The notes under the pieces: generated by a model
The model's input: the letters and a program-made list of their open reading frames with translations, nothing else
What the model was told of the DNA's origin: nothing
Databases searched by the model: none
Made by a program: the position numbers and the translations under genes
Part shown: piece after piece, positions 1-8,443 of the stretch
Layout: the number at the start of each line of letters is the position of its first letter
Numbering within the stretch: position 1 is the first letter of the stretch
NCBI RefSeq assembly: GCF_002741055.1
Contig: NZ_CP016809.1
Span: forward strand, 3,264,501 to 3,328,500
From: Paenibacillus ihbetae
Lineage (GTDB): Bacteria > Bacillota > Bacilli > Paenibacillales > Paenibacillaceae
Length of the DNA: 64,000 nucleotides
Direction of reading: 5' to 3'

Positions 1-44
1 GACGACATAAGCCATTATTGGTTTTATATATCATAATGATGAAG

Positions 45-76
45 ATGGCCGCTCCTTTACGGGGGCGGCCATTTTC
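45..76 (+). terminator. Rho-independent terminator of the upstream gene
   Basis: A GC-rich hairpin (TGGCCGC pairing with GCGGCCA, loop around tttac) is followed by ATTTTCTT. It would end transcription of a gene lying left of the window and isolate it from the repeats and walR. Confidence 0.8.
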
Positions 77-390
77 TTCGTTTGCATCTGCTTGGATGGG
101 ATTTGGGGATGTCATTGGCAGAACGGGAAATATCTTTTCAGCCGCTGTTGTCCGCCCTTTGTCTTGACTGGAATTTGGACTAAGGGGACAAAGGGCTCCC
201 AAAGGCGGCCTCCAAGATATTTTCCCTTATCTGCAAAGTCCATCCCCATTTCCGTGGAAGCAGATGCTGCCGAAGAAGGGGCCGCTCCCCGTGAATCGGA
301 GCGGGCCGTGGAGGCGGGGATGTGGGTGGCAGAGCGGGAAATGTCTTTCCAGCCGCTGTTGGGCATGGGGGGTCCTTCTCCATCGCTGTT

Positions 391-440
391 GAATTCGGAA
401 AAATTGGAACTAATCATCCCTGATGAAATTTTCCGAATTC
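391..440. repeat. Inverted repeat inside repeat unit 1
   Basis: The arms GAATTCGGAAAAATT and AATTTTCCGAATTC surround a ~20-nt loop and can form a long AT-rich hairpin. The structure is repeated at 658-707 with one A to G change. Confidence 0.75.
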
Positions 441-657
441 AAAGGCGAGCGCTCCGCTTTCCGAATGCCACCCCAAGCTGCGTGAAGGGTTCCCATCTGC
501 AAAGTCCATCCCCATTTCCGTGGAAGCAGATGCTGCCGAAGAAGGGGCCGCTCCCCGTGAATCGGAGCGGGCCGTGGAGGCGGGGGATGTGGGTGGCAGA
601 GCGGGAAATGTCTTTCCAGCCGCTGTTGGGCATGGGGTGTCCTTCTCCATCGCTGTT

Positions 658-707
658 GAATTCGGAAAAATTGGAACTAATCATCCCTGATGAGATTTTC
701 CGAATTC
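658..707. repeat. Inverted repeat inside repeat unit 2
   Basis: Second copy of the GAATTCGG.../...CCGAATTC hairpin, 267 bp after the first. There is no such hairpin in the truncated third unit. Confidence 0.75.
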
Positions 708-1007
708 AAAGGCGAGCGCTCCGCTTTCCGAATGCCCCCCAAGCTACGTATGAAGGGTTTCCCTTATCTGCAAAGTCCATCCCCATTTCCGTGGAAGCAG
801 ATGCTGCCGAAGAAGGGGCCGCTCCCCGTGAATCGGAGCGGGCCGTGGAGGCGGGGGATGTGGGTGACGAAGTGAGAAGCTGGAGCAACGGAGTGAGTGC
901 TGCGTGCTTGGGGCGTCCATTCCCCCGCGGAATGGGTGTGTCCAGGCGGCAGGTGTGTTAAAATGAAAAGAAGACCGTTCAAGTGAAGGTATGAGGTGAA
1001 CAGGAAG

Positions 1008-1739
1008 ATGCAGGGAACTATTCTGGTGGTGGATGACGAACAGCCCATCGCCGATATTTTGAAGTTTAACCTGGAAAAAGAGGGCTATGAGGTCATCTGC
1101 GCCTTTGACGGCATCAGTGCGGTCGACATCGCGCTGACTCGGCGCCCGGATCTAATGCTGCTTGATCTGATGCTCCCCGGTAAAGATGGGATGGACGTAT
1201 GCCGCGAGGTGCGTGCCGCCAACCTGCAGATCCCGATCATCATGCTGACGGCTAAGGACGGAGAGATCGACAAGGTGCTCGGGCTTGAACTCGGGGCGGA
1301 CGACTACGTGACGAAGCCGTTCAGCACAAGAGAACTGCTGGCCCGGGTGAAGGCGCAGATGCGCCGGCAGCAAAAGCCTGACAACACGGCGGATCAAACG
1401 GGCAGTACCGGTGCGGGCGGACAAGGCCTGCGGTTGTTCGATCTGTTTATCGATACGGATATGTATATGGTATACAAGGGCGGCGAGGCCCTTGATCTGA
1501 CGCACCGGGAGTATGAGCTGGTGTATTATTTGGCGCGCAATGCCGGCAAAGTGATGACCCGTGAGCACTTGCTGCAAGCGGTATGGGGCTTTGAGTACTT
1601 CGGGGATGTCCGCACGGTGGATGTGACCATTCGCCGATTGCGGGAGAAGATTGAAGAGAATCCGAGCAAGCCGGAGTATATTTTGACCCGGCGCGGTCTC
1701 GGCTACCTGATGCGAAGCCCTAAAAACGGAGGCCTCTAA
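1008..1739 (+). CDS. walR: Essential response regulator WalR (YycF)
   Basis: OmpR-family response regulator of the WalRK system, which controls autolysins and cell-wall turnover. The N-terminal receiver domain (about residues 4-118) has the acidic pair DD near residue 10, the phospho-acceptor D53 in LLDLMLPG, and a conserved K in VTKPF. The C-terminal winged helix covers about residues 140-238 and ends with RRGLGYLM. The ATG at 1008 ([12 protein letters not shown]) is chosen because GAGGTG lies 8-9 nt upstream; an in-frame GTG at 996 is the alternative. The stop shares a base with the walK start (TAATG), so the two are translationally coupled. Length and motifs match WalR closely. Confidence 0.97.
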   Translation: MQGTILVVDDEQPIADILKFNLEKEGYEVICAFDGISAVDIALTRRPDLMLLDLMLPGKDGMDVCREVRAANLQIPIIMLTAKDGEIDKVLGLELGADDYVTKPFSTRELLARVKAQMRRQQKPDNTADQTGSTGAGGQGLRLFDLFIDTDMYMVYKGGEALDLTHREYELVYYLARNAGKVMTREHLLQAVWGFEYFGDVRTVDVTIRRLREKIEENPSKPEYILTRRGLGYLMRSPKNGGL

Positions 1740-3568
1740 TGAAGTGGCTCTCCTTCTTCCGCACGATTCAGGCGAAGGTCATCATCATCTATGTGCTGCT
1801 CATTCTGATCGCGATGCAGCTGATCGGGGTGTATTTCGTCAGTGCGATGAAGACGTCCCTGACCAGCAACTTTACGAAGGATTTGCAGGAGCGTGCGGAG
1901 CTGATGTCGGTGCTGGCTGCCAAAACCCTTGGCGGCGAGAACGAATCGGAGGAGGATCCGGTGGAAAGCCTGCGCGTCATGGTGAACAATCTGTTCAATG
2001 TGAGCGGGGCCGAGATCCAGGTGCTGGATTCGACGGGACGGGTACTGACGACCTCGCTGCCTTCCCACGCCGATTATGAGGGCACGAAAAACACGCAGAC
2101 GGTCGTAAGCCGAGCTTTGCAGGGAATTCAGGACAACGAGGAATATATTATCGACGATGACAACATCCGCAAAAAAGTAGTCGCCAAGCCCGTCATGTAC
2201 AACGACAAAATCGTAGGCGCGATCTACATCGTGGCGAGCATGAGCGAGCTGTACAATACCATGCAGCGGATTAACAATATTTTTATATCCGGGATTCTCC
2301 TGGCGCTCGGATTAACGGCTGTGCTCGGCGTCATCCTGTCGCATACGATCACGCATCCGATCAAGGAGCTGACGAAGCATGCAAGAGCGGTCGCGGATGG
2401 CCGGTTTACCGAGAAAACGCCGGTATTCGGCAGCGACGAGATCGGCCAGCTCAGCCAGGCGTTCAATTATATGACGAGCCGCCTGCGCGAGGCGCTGTCC
2501 CAGAACGAGGAGGAGAAGGAGAAGCTTGCTTCGATCCTCACCAATATGAGCGACGGGGTCATTGCCACGGATGAAGCAGGCCGGGTGATTCTGATGAACC
2601 GCCGGGCCGGAGAAATGCTGGGCGTGGAAGGCGAGGAGCTGGCAGGACGCGATATCGGATCGCTCCTTGGTTTGGAGGAAGCCGAATCCGAGGCGCTGGC
2701 GCGCGGGGAGCATCATGACTCCAAGCTGCTGGAGATCGCGCCGCGTGAAGGCGGAGAGCCGTTCATGGTGCGGGTTACCTTTACGCCGATCCATCGGCGG
2801 GAGATCGGCATTACGGGCACCATTGCCGTGCTTCAGGATGTAACGGAGCAGGAGAAGCTTGAGGCTTCGCGGCGGGAGTTCGTGGCGAATGTATCGCATG
2901 AGCTGCGTACGCCGCTGACCACGATCAAGAGCTATACCGAAGCGCTCGAAGACGGGGCGCTGGAGGACAAGCAGATGGGGCCGCGCTTTGTGGGCGTTAT
3001 CCAGAACGAGACCGGGCGGATGATCCGCCTTGTCACCGACCTGCTTCACCTGTCGCGGCTCGATTCCAAGGAAGCGGCGCTTCATAAGGAGCCGACGGAT
3101 ATCGTGGAGATGCTGGAGGATGTCGAGGACCGGTTCTCTTTTCAAATGAAACAGAAGCATATCCGCACCATTATCGATATTAAGCCAGGCGTGTCCGCAG
3201 CGATGCTGGACCGGGACGGTATCGACCAAGTGCTCGACAATCTGATCTCCAATGCACTGAAATATACGCCCGATGGGGGCTCCATCACCATGGAGGCAAG
3301 CATCACAGAGGACGGCATGCTGTCCCTATCCGTGAAGGATACCGGGATCGGCATTCCGAAGAAGGATCTGGACCGCATCTTCGAACGGTTTTACCGGGTG
3401 GACAAGGCTAGGAGCCGCAATTTGGGGGGCACCGGTCTTGGCCTGTCCATTGCCCGGGAAATTGTTAGAGCCCACGGGGGTTCAATCACCCTTCAGTCCG
3501 AGCTGGAGAAAGGTACGACCGTGACCTTTACCTTGCCCCTGAATAACGAGGGGAGGTCAACGACGTGA
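1739..3568 (+). CDS. walK: Sensor histidine kinase WalK (YycG)
   Basis: Membrane sensor kinase that phosphorylates WalR. Order of parts in 609 aa: first membrane helix (about 12-34), extracellular sensor domain (35-178), second helix (about 180-203), HAMP (204-256), PAS (about 265-370), HisKA with phospho-acceptor H387 in VSHELRTPL, then the ATPase domain with N box DNLISNALKY (about 498), G1 DTGIGIP and G2 GTGLGLS. This is the complete architecture of Bacillus/Paenibacillus WalK. The start overlaps the walR stop and the end overlaps the yycH start by 4 nt. A piece of the PAS-coding part is duplicated after yycJ (7047-7119). Confidence 0.97.
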   Translation: MKWLSFFRTIQAKVIIIYVLLILIAMQLIGVYFVSAMKTSLTSNFTKDLQERAELMSVLAAKTLGGENESEEDPVESLRVMVNNLFNVSGAEIQVLDSTGRVLTTSLPSHADYEGTKNTQTVVSRALQGIQDNEEYIIDDDNIRKKVVAKPVMYNDKIVGAIYIVASMSELYNTMQRINNIFISGILLALGLTAVLGVILSHTITHPIKELTKHARAVADGRFTEKTPVFGSDEIGQLSQAFNYMTSRLREALSQNEEEKEKLASILTNMSDGVIATDEAGRVILMNRRAGEMLGVEGEELAGRDIGSLLGLEEAESEALARGEHHDSKLLEIAPREGGEPFMVRVTFTPIHRREIGITGTIAVLQDVTEQEKLEASRREFVANVSHELRTPLTTIKSYTEALEDGALEDKQMGPRFVGVIQNETGRMIRLVTDLLHLSRLDSKEAALHKEPTDIVEMLEDVEDRFSFQMKQKHIRTIIDIKPGVSAAMLDRDGIDQVLDNLISNALKYTPDGGSITMEASITEDGMLSLSVKDTGIGIPKKDLDRIFERFYRVDKARSRNLGGTGLGLSIAREIVRAHGGSITLQSELEKGTTVTFTLPLNNEGRSTT

Positions 3569-4842
3569 AGGAACGATTAAAGACTTTGCTGCTGGTCGTG
3601 CTGGTCTTAGGCAGTCTCGTGCAAAGCTATGTGTTGATCTACCGTCTGCCGGGCAGCGATTCTGTTGTGCAATCGAAGGATTCCTACATCCGAACCGAGG
3701 AGATGGGGCCGGAAGAGAAGCCGGAGAATCTCTTGTATCCCGACAAAATGATCATCCATCTCGGTGAAGACAAGCATACGATCTTTTATCCGAACGATAC
3801 GTTCTACAATCTGGTGTACAACCGGCTGAAGGGCCGGACCTTCGACAATTTCCAGCGCCGGATGGTAGGCAATATCGACTGGAACAAGGTTCGATCCGAG
3901 AACCGGGGCATTGAGCTGAGCTTTGATTCGGGCATCCCGGTAACACTTCTGCAGCGCGTGATGCAGATCGTGCCCGATTCGCTGTTCGAAGGAGAGAGCA
4001 TTAACAAAATGTGGCTGTACAGCGTTCCGGGCGAGGCGAAGGTTCACGTGATGTTTTTCAGCACCAAGGGAGATGTTGTGTACGAAGCCGTCCAGGCCGA
4101 CTTGACCGTTCAGGACGTTGATCAGCTGGTCGATTTCGGGTTCAATTGGACGCCATACACCATGGTTGACGGCAGGTATTATGTGCCGAACAAGAAGCTG
4201 AATATGGTCAGCACCGAGCTGCCGGTCGGCGTGTATACGATTGAGCAGATGCAGCGCAGCCTGTTCTTTGACCCTAGCATTACCCGCAACATTCGGGAAA
4301 AAGACGGCTCCGAGATTTATACCGACAGCAAGCGAAGCCTGCAGGTGGATCAGGGACAGCATTGGATCAGCTACACCGACCCGGCTGCGCCGCCGTCGGG
4401 AGAGAGCAGTCCGGGGAAGGATGTGCTGTCTGCGATTGATTTTGTCAATCAGCACGGAGGGTGGAACGGAATCTACCGGCTCAGCAAAGCCAGTGAATCC
4501 GAGGAGCGGACGCTGGTGAAATTCCAGCAGTACTATGGAGGCTATCCGATTCTCAATACGTCCGGCTTCCAGTACGGCGTGATGGAGCTTGATCTGCAGC
4601 AAGGCACGGTGACGTCGTATGAACGTTCGCTGCTTTATCTGGAATCGCCGGCGCTGAGCAAGCAGATGGTGACCCTGTCAGGAGGCGAGGAGCTTCAAGC
4701 GAAGCTGGATGCGATCGCGGAGGAATCCCGGATTCAGAATCTGGAGCCGGCATATCTGCCGATCATTACAGGAGAAGGGCTGCTGCTTAAACCGGTATGG
4801 GCCGTCGAGCTTCAGAACGGAAGTGTGCGCACGCTGGAGTAA
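3565..4842 (+). CDS. yycH: WalRK regulatory membrane protein YycH (WalH)
   Basis: Single-pass membrane protein that, with YycI, modulates WalK activity at the septum. The frame starts at GTG 3565, overlapping the walK stop. The N-terminus (KERLKTLLLVVLVLGSLVQSYVLIY) gives one membrane helix at about residues 5-27, followed by a ~395-aa extracytoplasmic part. Length (425 aa), single anchor and operon position match YycH. After its stop comes a 440-bp non-coding insert before yycI, whereas these genes are normally nearly adjacent. Confidence 0.93.
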   Translation: MKERLKTLLLVVLVLGSLVQSYVLIYRLPGSDSVVQSKDSYIRTEEMGPEEKPENLLYPDKMIIHLGEDKHTIFYPNDTFYNLVYNRLKGRTFDNFQRRMVGNIDWNKVRSENRGIELSFDSGIPVTLLQRVMQIVPDSLFEGESINKMWLYSVPGEAKVHVMFFSTKGDVVYEAVQADLTVQDVDQLVDFGFNWTPYTMVDGRYYVPNKKLNMVSTELPVGVYTIEQMQRSLFFDPSITRNIREKDGSEIYTDSKRSLQVDQGQHWISYTDPAAPPSGESSPGKDVLSAIDFVNQHGGWNGIYRLSKASESEERTLVKFQQYYGGYPILNTSGFQYGVMELDLQQGTVTSYERSLLYLESPALSKQMVTLSGGEELQAKLDAIAEESRIQNLEPAYLPIITGEGLLLKPVWAVELQNGSVRTLE

Positions 4843-5286
4843 CGGACTGCGAAGGCAGCTTGGCGACCTACTGTTACAGTGGAAGGAGAGTTCTAGAGGT
4901 GTGGGGCCAATTGAACTGTGCCAGTCAAACGGGTTGGGGCTGTTGGTATCCGCGCATCCAGGCTCGCTCCACGATCGCCGATCGTGATCGTCAATGGACA
5001 GATGACTCCTCACGCTCCTTCCTGCCAATTGCCGGATGACAAGGCAAGCGGGGTGTGTTGGAATCACGAGTAACACGCTAACCAGTATGGCTTGTCGTCC
5101 GAGCGTCGACGCTGATCAACATTACACCGCGCGCCGGGAGAGGCACGCGTTAAGAAGTTGGATTCACGAGTGACACGGTAACGAATTATTGGAATCACAA
5201 GTGAGATGCTAAGCAGTTGTGGTTGGATTAACGAATGACATGGTAATGCAGGCTGTGTTGGAATTCGAGAACAAGGAGGGAACGTG
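4843..5286. other. Non-coding gap between yycH and yycI
   Basis: No credible gene. The left half (4850-5050) has no recognisable structure; the right half holds a degenerate ~31-bp repeat (see 5054-5252). No strong terminator is visible, so yycI and yycJ may still be co-transcribed with walRK. Confidence 0.6.
5054..5252. repeat. Degenerate ~31-bp repeats upstream of yycI
   Basis: Units of the form TTGGAATCACGAGTAACACGCTAAC recur at about 5057, 5158, 5189 and, more diverged, 5222. The last three are immediately tandem with a ~31-bp period. Shared cores are GGAWTCACRAGTRA and a second half ending in GGTAAC or GCTAA. They end about 20 bp before the yycI ribosome-binding site. Confidence 0.65.
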
Positions 5287-6036
5287 ATGGATTGGGGCCG
5301 GGCTAAAAATGTTTTGATCTACGCCTTTTTGCTGCTGAATCTGGTGCTGGGCTATCAGCTGTGGATCGACTATCGGGAGCAGGCCGGCTCCAGTCTGGAC
5401 TTTACCTCGCTCTCGGAAAGCACGCAGCAGATCATGGAGAAGAACGGGATTCAGGTGCAGAGCCCGATTCCGTCGGAAACGCCCCAGCTGCCCAAAATCA
5501 ATTATATTTACAGCGCCGAAATGCAGAAGGAGCCGGTGGAGCTCGAGGAGCCGGTGGATACGAAGCTGATTTACGCCGATGAAAAGGAGCTGCGAAGCGC
5601 CCTGGAGGGGGCAATCCCGGACCTCGCAAACTATCGTCATGATCAGCCCTCGGATCAAGAGCATGTATTTGTGTTCCGGCCGCTGGTGCTGAAGGAATGG
5701 CCGCTGTTTAATGTGGAGCTGGAGTTTATCCATGAGTCGCAGAAAATCCATGCCTATCGGGAGCCGGTGTTTGAAATATTGCCGACGGACGGGGCGGAGG
5801 AGCAGAAGGTGCTCCCGGCATCCAAAGCGCTGGAGACCTTGATTGAGCGTAATTTCATTCCGCGGGATACGGCGGTAAGGGATATCCAGCTCGGTTATTA
5901 CGGTCAGCTGTTCAATACGGAGGACCAGCTGGCGGCGCCGACATGGCGGTTCACGCTGGATAACGGCGAGATGATCTATGTACAGGGAATTAGTGGGGAT
6001 GTGCTCACACCCAAAAGCGATACGGCAAAGGAGTAA
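5287..6036 (+). CDS. yycI: WalRK regulatory membrane protein YycI (WalI)
   Basis: Partner of YycH in regulation of WalK. The N-terminus MDWGRAKNVLIYAFLLLN is typical of the family: a short cytoplasmic tail, one membrane helix (about residues 8-26), then an extracytoplasmic domain to residue 249. The ATG at 5287 is preferred over GTG 5284 because AAGGAGG ends 7 nt before it. yycJ follows after 7 nt, so they form one unit. Confidence 0.93.
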   Translation: MDWGRAKNVLIYAFLLLNLVLGYQLWIDYREQAGSSLDFTSLSESTQQIMEKNGIQVQSPIPSETPQLPKINYIYSAEMQKEPVELEEPVDTKLIYADEKELRSALEGAIPDLANYRHDQPSDQEHVFVFRPLVLKEWPLFNVELEFIHESQKIHAYREPVFEILPTDGAEEQKVLPASKALETLIERNFIPRDTAVRDIQLGYYGQLFNTEDQLAAPTWRFTLDNGEMIYVQGISGDVLTPKSDTAKE

Positions 6037-6043
6037 CAGAATT

Positions 6044-6847
6044 ATGGGGATATCTTTTTCCGTGCTGTCGAGCGGCTCGACGGGCAATGCGACCATTGTC
6101 CGCAACGAGGATACGACACTGCTGATTGATGCGGGCTTAAGCGCCCGGCGCATCGATGAGCTGCTCAAGGAACGTGATATGATGGGAGAAGAAATCGACG
6201 GTATTTTGGTAACGCATGAGCATTCCGACCATATTAAAGGACTCGGGGCAGTCGCGCGCAAATACAATCTGCCGATCTATGCCAATGAGAAGACTTGGGA
6301 AGCGATGAGCAAATCGCTTGGAAAAATTGCCGAAGAGAACCGGATTGTGCTGGAGAGTCATGAGGTGAAAGATTTCGGAACGCTGCGGGTTGAGCCGTTC
6401 GAAATTTCCCATGACGCTGCGGCACCGGTCGGTTACTGCTTCTATGACGGCGATGAGAAGCTTGGTGTTGCGACAGACCTTGGATATGTGAGCGATAAAG
6501 TGAAAAAAGCGCTGGACGGGTCGGATGTGCTGGTACTGGAGGCGAATCACGATATCGAAATGCTGCGTATGGGCCGCTACCCATGGAACACGAAGCGCCG
6601 GATTCTCGGCGACATGGGCCATCTGTCCAACAATTCGGCCGGTGAGGCGCTGAGCGAGCTGCTGACAGGGGATACGAAGCGGGCGTATCTGGCGCATCTC
6701 AGTCTGGATCATAACATGATGGATCTGGCTAAAATGACCGTGCGCGATACGATGGAAGACCGCGGCTGCTTCTTCAAGGACAGCGAGTTTAAGCTGTGCG
6801 ATACCTATTATGACCGCTCGACCCCTTGGGATAAGGTAGGCGATTAG
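6044..6847 (+). CDS. yycJ: Metallo-beta-lactamase fold protein YycJ (WalJ)
   Basis: MBL-fold hydrolase of the Wal operon, linked in Bacillus to DNA-repair nuclease activity and to wall/cell-division coordination. The start MGISFSVLSSGSTGN (6044) follows AAAGGAG by about 11 nt. The metal-binding THEHSDH motif is at about residues 57-63, further His/Asp ligands follow at SHDA and LGVATDLG, and the C-terminal HLSLDHN supplies another. At 267 aa it is complete. A strong terminator 280 bp downstream closes the operon. Confidence 0.95.
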   Translation: MGISFSVLSSGSTGNATIVRNEDTTLLIDAGLSARRIDELLKERDMMGEEIDGILVTHEHSDHIKGLGAVARKYNLPIYANEKTWEAMSKSLGKIAEENRIVLESHEVKDFGTLRVEPFEISHDAAAPVGYCFYDGDEKLGVATDLGYVSDKVKKALDGSDVLVLEANHDIEMLRMGRYPWNTKRRILGDMGHLSNNSAGEALSELLTGDTKRAYLAHLSLDHNMMDLAKMTVRDTMEDRGCFFKDSEFKLCDTYYDRSTPWDKVGD

Positions 6848-6901
6848 TAAGGCCTGTGGGGCACAGGAACTGCGCAAGCGGTTGGACAGTTGGGTGTGTT
6901 G

Positions 6902-6970
6902 GTATATGCAGTGGTGTGTTTCACGTATATACAGCGGTGCGTTTTTCGTATATGCAGCGGCGAACGGGTA
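6902..6970. repeat. Three tandem copies of a 23-bp repeat after yycJ
   Basis: GTATATGCAG-type units start at 6902, 6925 and 6948, exactly 23 bp apart: GTATATGCAGTGGTGTG, GTATATACAGCGGTGCG, GTATATGCAGCGGCGAA. The region is intergenic. Confidence 0.8.
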
Positions 6971-7046
6971 TAGTTGCGTTTCGTTTGGGGCGCAGTATAA
7001 TGAGCGAATCGGCAATTGCTTCAATAGGCCGCACATTACATTAGGA

Positions 7047-7119
7047 CGGGTAATCCTGATGGACCGCCGAGCCGGAGAAATGCCGGGCGTGGAGGGCAAG
7101 GAGCTGGCTGGACGCGATA
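7047..7119 (+). pseudogene. Short duplicated fragment of the walK PAS-coding region
   Basis: These 73 bases align without gaps to walK about 2581-2653. I count eight mismatches, seven of them transitions. The reading frame is kept (…MDRRAGEMPGVEGKELAGRD against MNRRAGEMLGVEGEELAGRD in walK). There is no gene around it and the terminator follows 10 bases later. It could come from walK itself or from a lost paralogous kinase. Confidence 0.75.
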
Positions 7120-7129
7120 ACATAAGAGA

Positions 7130-7180
7130 AGGCTGCTTCCGTCACGTGGATTGTGACAGAGGCAGCCTGTTTGCTTTTTG
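7130..7180 (+). terminator. Terminator of the walRK-yycHIJ operon
   Basis: A 16-nt arm (AGGCTGCTTCCGTCAC) pairs, with two G-T/C-A type mismatches, with GTGACAGAGGCAGCCT over a 7-nt loop, followed by GTTTGCTTTTTG. Confidence 0.85.
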
Positions 7181-7399
7181 CCATTAAGCGCAAAAGATGC
7201 AACGGCGTTAACGTCATATGCCCATGCCCTAGTCGCCTGCCTTAAGGGGAACCAGCCCCGCACCACGAAGCCCCAGGCGCTAACCCCTAGCGCGTGTGCA
7301 AGGAACGACATGGTTGAATGATGAGCATTGTCCCAGGCCATGTAGCATTCGCAAGCCATGGAGTGTTTTTAGCCATAGCACAGGCAGTTCAGAACGTTC

Positions 7400-7657
7400 T
7401 TACGGCTTGCTTAAACTCTCCTGGGCCATCCGGATCATTTCCCGGACCATCGAGCCGCCGATGGCGCCTCCGACTTTCCCGGCCTGCTCGGTGGTCAGAT
7501 TGCCGTTACCTTCAGGCTTGAGCGGGACACCCAGCGTTTTTGCAACCTCATACTTCACTTCCTGCTGCGGGTTGACCTGGTAGCCCTCGTTCCGCATGAC
7601 ATCGTTCATGAACTGCTGCATTTCAGGACTGCGGCGCCGCCTTGATCTTCTAGCCAT
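7400..7657 (-). CDS. Alpha/beta-type small acid-soluble spore protein
   Basis: 85-aa DNA-binding protein of the SASP family, which coats spore DNA and protects it from UV. The N-terminal MARRSRRRR is unusually basic; the family core follows: KYEVAKTLGVPLKPEGNGNL, then TTEQAGKVGGAIGGSMVR, including the germination-protease region near the E in KYEVA. The ribosome-binding site AGGGAGGTG is well placed. It is monocistronic on the minus strand between the walRK operon and htrA. A forespore promoter is expected, but I could not define one. Confidence 0.9.
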   Translation of the reverse strand: MARRSRRRRSPEMQQFMNDVMRNEGYQVNPQQEVKYEVAKTLGVPLKPEGNGNLTTEQAGKVGGAIGGSMVREMIRMAQESLSKP

Positions 7658-8443
7658 ATGCGTTCACCTCCCTTTCGCGAACCATAATCATGATGCGTTA
7701 TTAACATCCCCGCCTTCTGGCGGGCGCATGCGCAAGCAGCTGACGAGCCTTGGCAGACAGGGGCAGCCTTAGCAGAATTCCGGAACCTTATGGTGAAATT
7801 TGCGTACTACCTAATAGTGTGTTATGAGAAGCGTGGCTGCAGCATGACCTTTTAGGTACTTGACCGGAATTCCAGAAATATTTCCATCAATTTGACAATT
7901 GTTTTTACAAAAGACAGCTAACTTTAAACGTGATCATTGTGGTACAATAGGAGCACTAAAGAACATGCTCATGACAGCTGTCGGTACAGTATGCAAGGAT
8001 GCAGTGAACTGGGTTGTTGCGATGGATGGAGCAGGCGGATTGCTGCCGGCTGTTTCATAAAATTACATGGAATTTGCGCTTGGAGCCGCCCTGTTTGTGG
8101 TAATAGAAGGATACAGGGTTTTTTTTGAACCATACAGGTACCAATACATACCTTTTCTGGATGAAGATTCATAGTTTCCTGTCGGAACGTTCAGGCAGGG
8201 TTCGTATAAATGGTACAAATAGAAAGAGTATGGCCGAGAGATGCAACTTTTTGGCCTTCTTAAGAGTTATAACTATAGAGAGATTTATTGGCGTGGGCAT
8301 GCGTTGGAACAAAGATCTGATACACGATGCAGGGCGGATTGTTATGGCGACAGAATGAATTCGGAGTCGGTCGGTAATGGCGATGGTCTTTAAGCGGATA
8401 TCGTATCTTGACGTGCAGCGACAAGGGGAGAGAGGGATCGCGA
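7658..8443. other. Gap between the SASP gene and htrA
   Basis: No convincing gene in 786 bp. It contains a separated inverted pair GAATTCCGG (7775-7783) and CCGGAATTC (7864-7872), a TTGACA at 7892-7897, and a TACAAT at 7943-7948. These could be parts of promoters, but their spacings to partners are poor. The short frames seen here lack ribosome-binding sites. Confidence 0.45.

Larger units (their letters stand above)
96..866. repeat. Tandem ~268-bp repeat, about three copies, upstream of walR
   Basis: The string CTGCAAAGTCCATCC starts at 231, 497 and 768, and each is followed by the same long segment (GTGGAAGCAGATGCTGCCG and onward). The period is therefore 266-271 bp. A diverged partial unit starts near 96 and the third copy breaks off near 866. 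The two complete units each carry an inverted repeat with GAATTCGG/CCGAATTC arms (391-440 and 658-707). The long reading frames on both strands here arise from the repetition and look non-coding: they are rich in S, P and A, lack convincing ribosome-binding sites, and repeat with the DNA. Confidence 0.85.

Noticed and set aside
92..961. Long reading frames on both strands over the repeat array, including a 289-aa plus-strand frame
   Set aside because: They follow the DNA repeat unit, have low-complexity products and no convincing ribosome-binding site, so they are by-products of the repeat.
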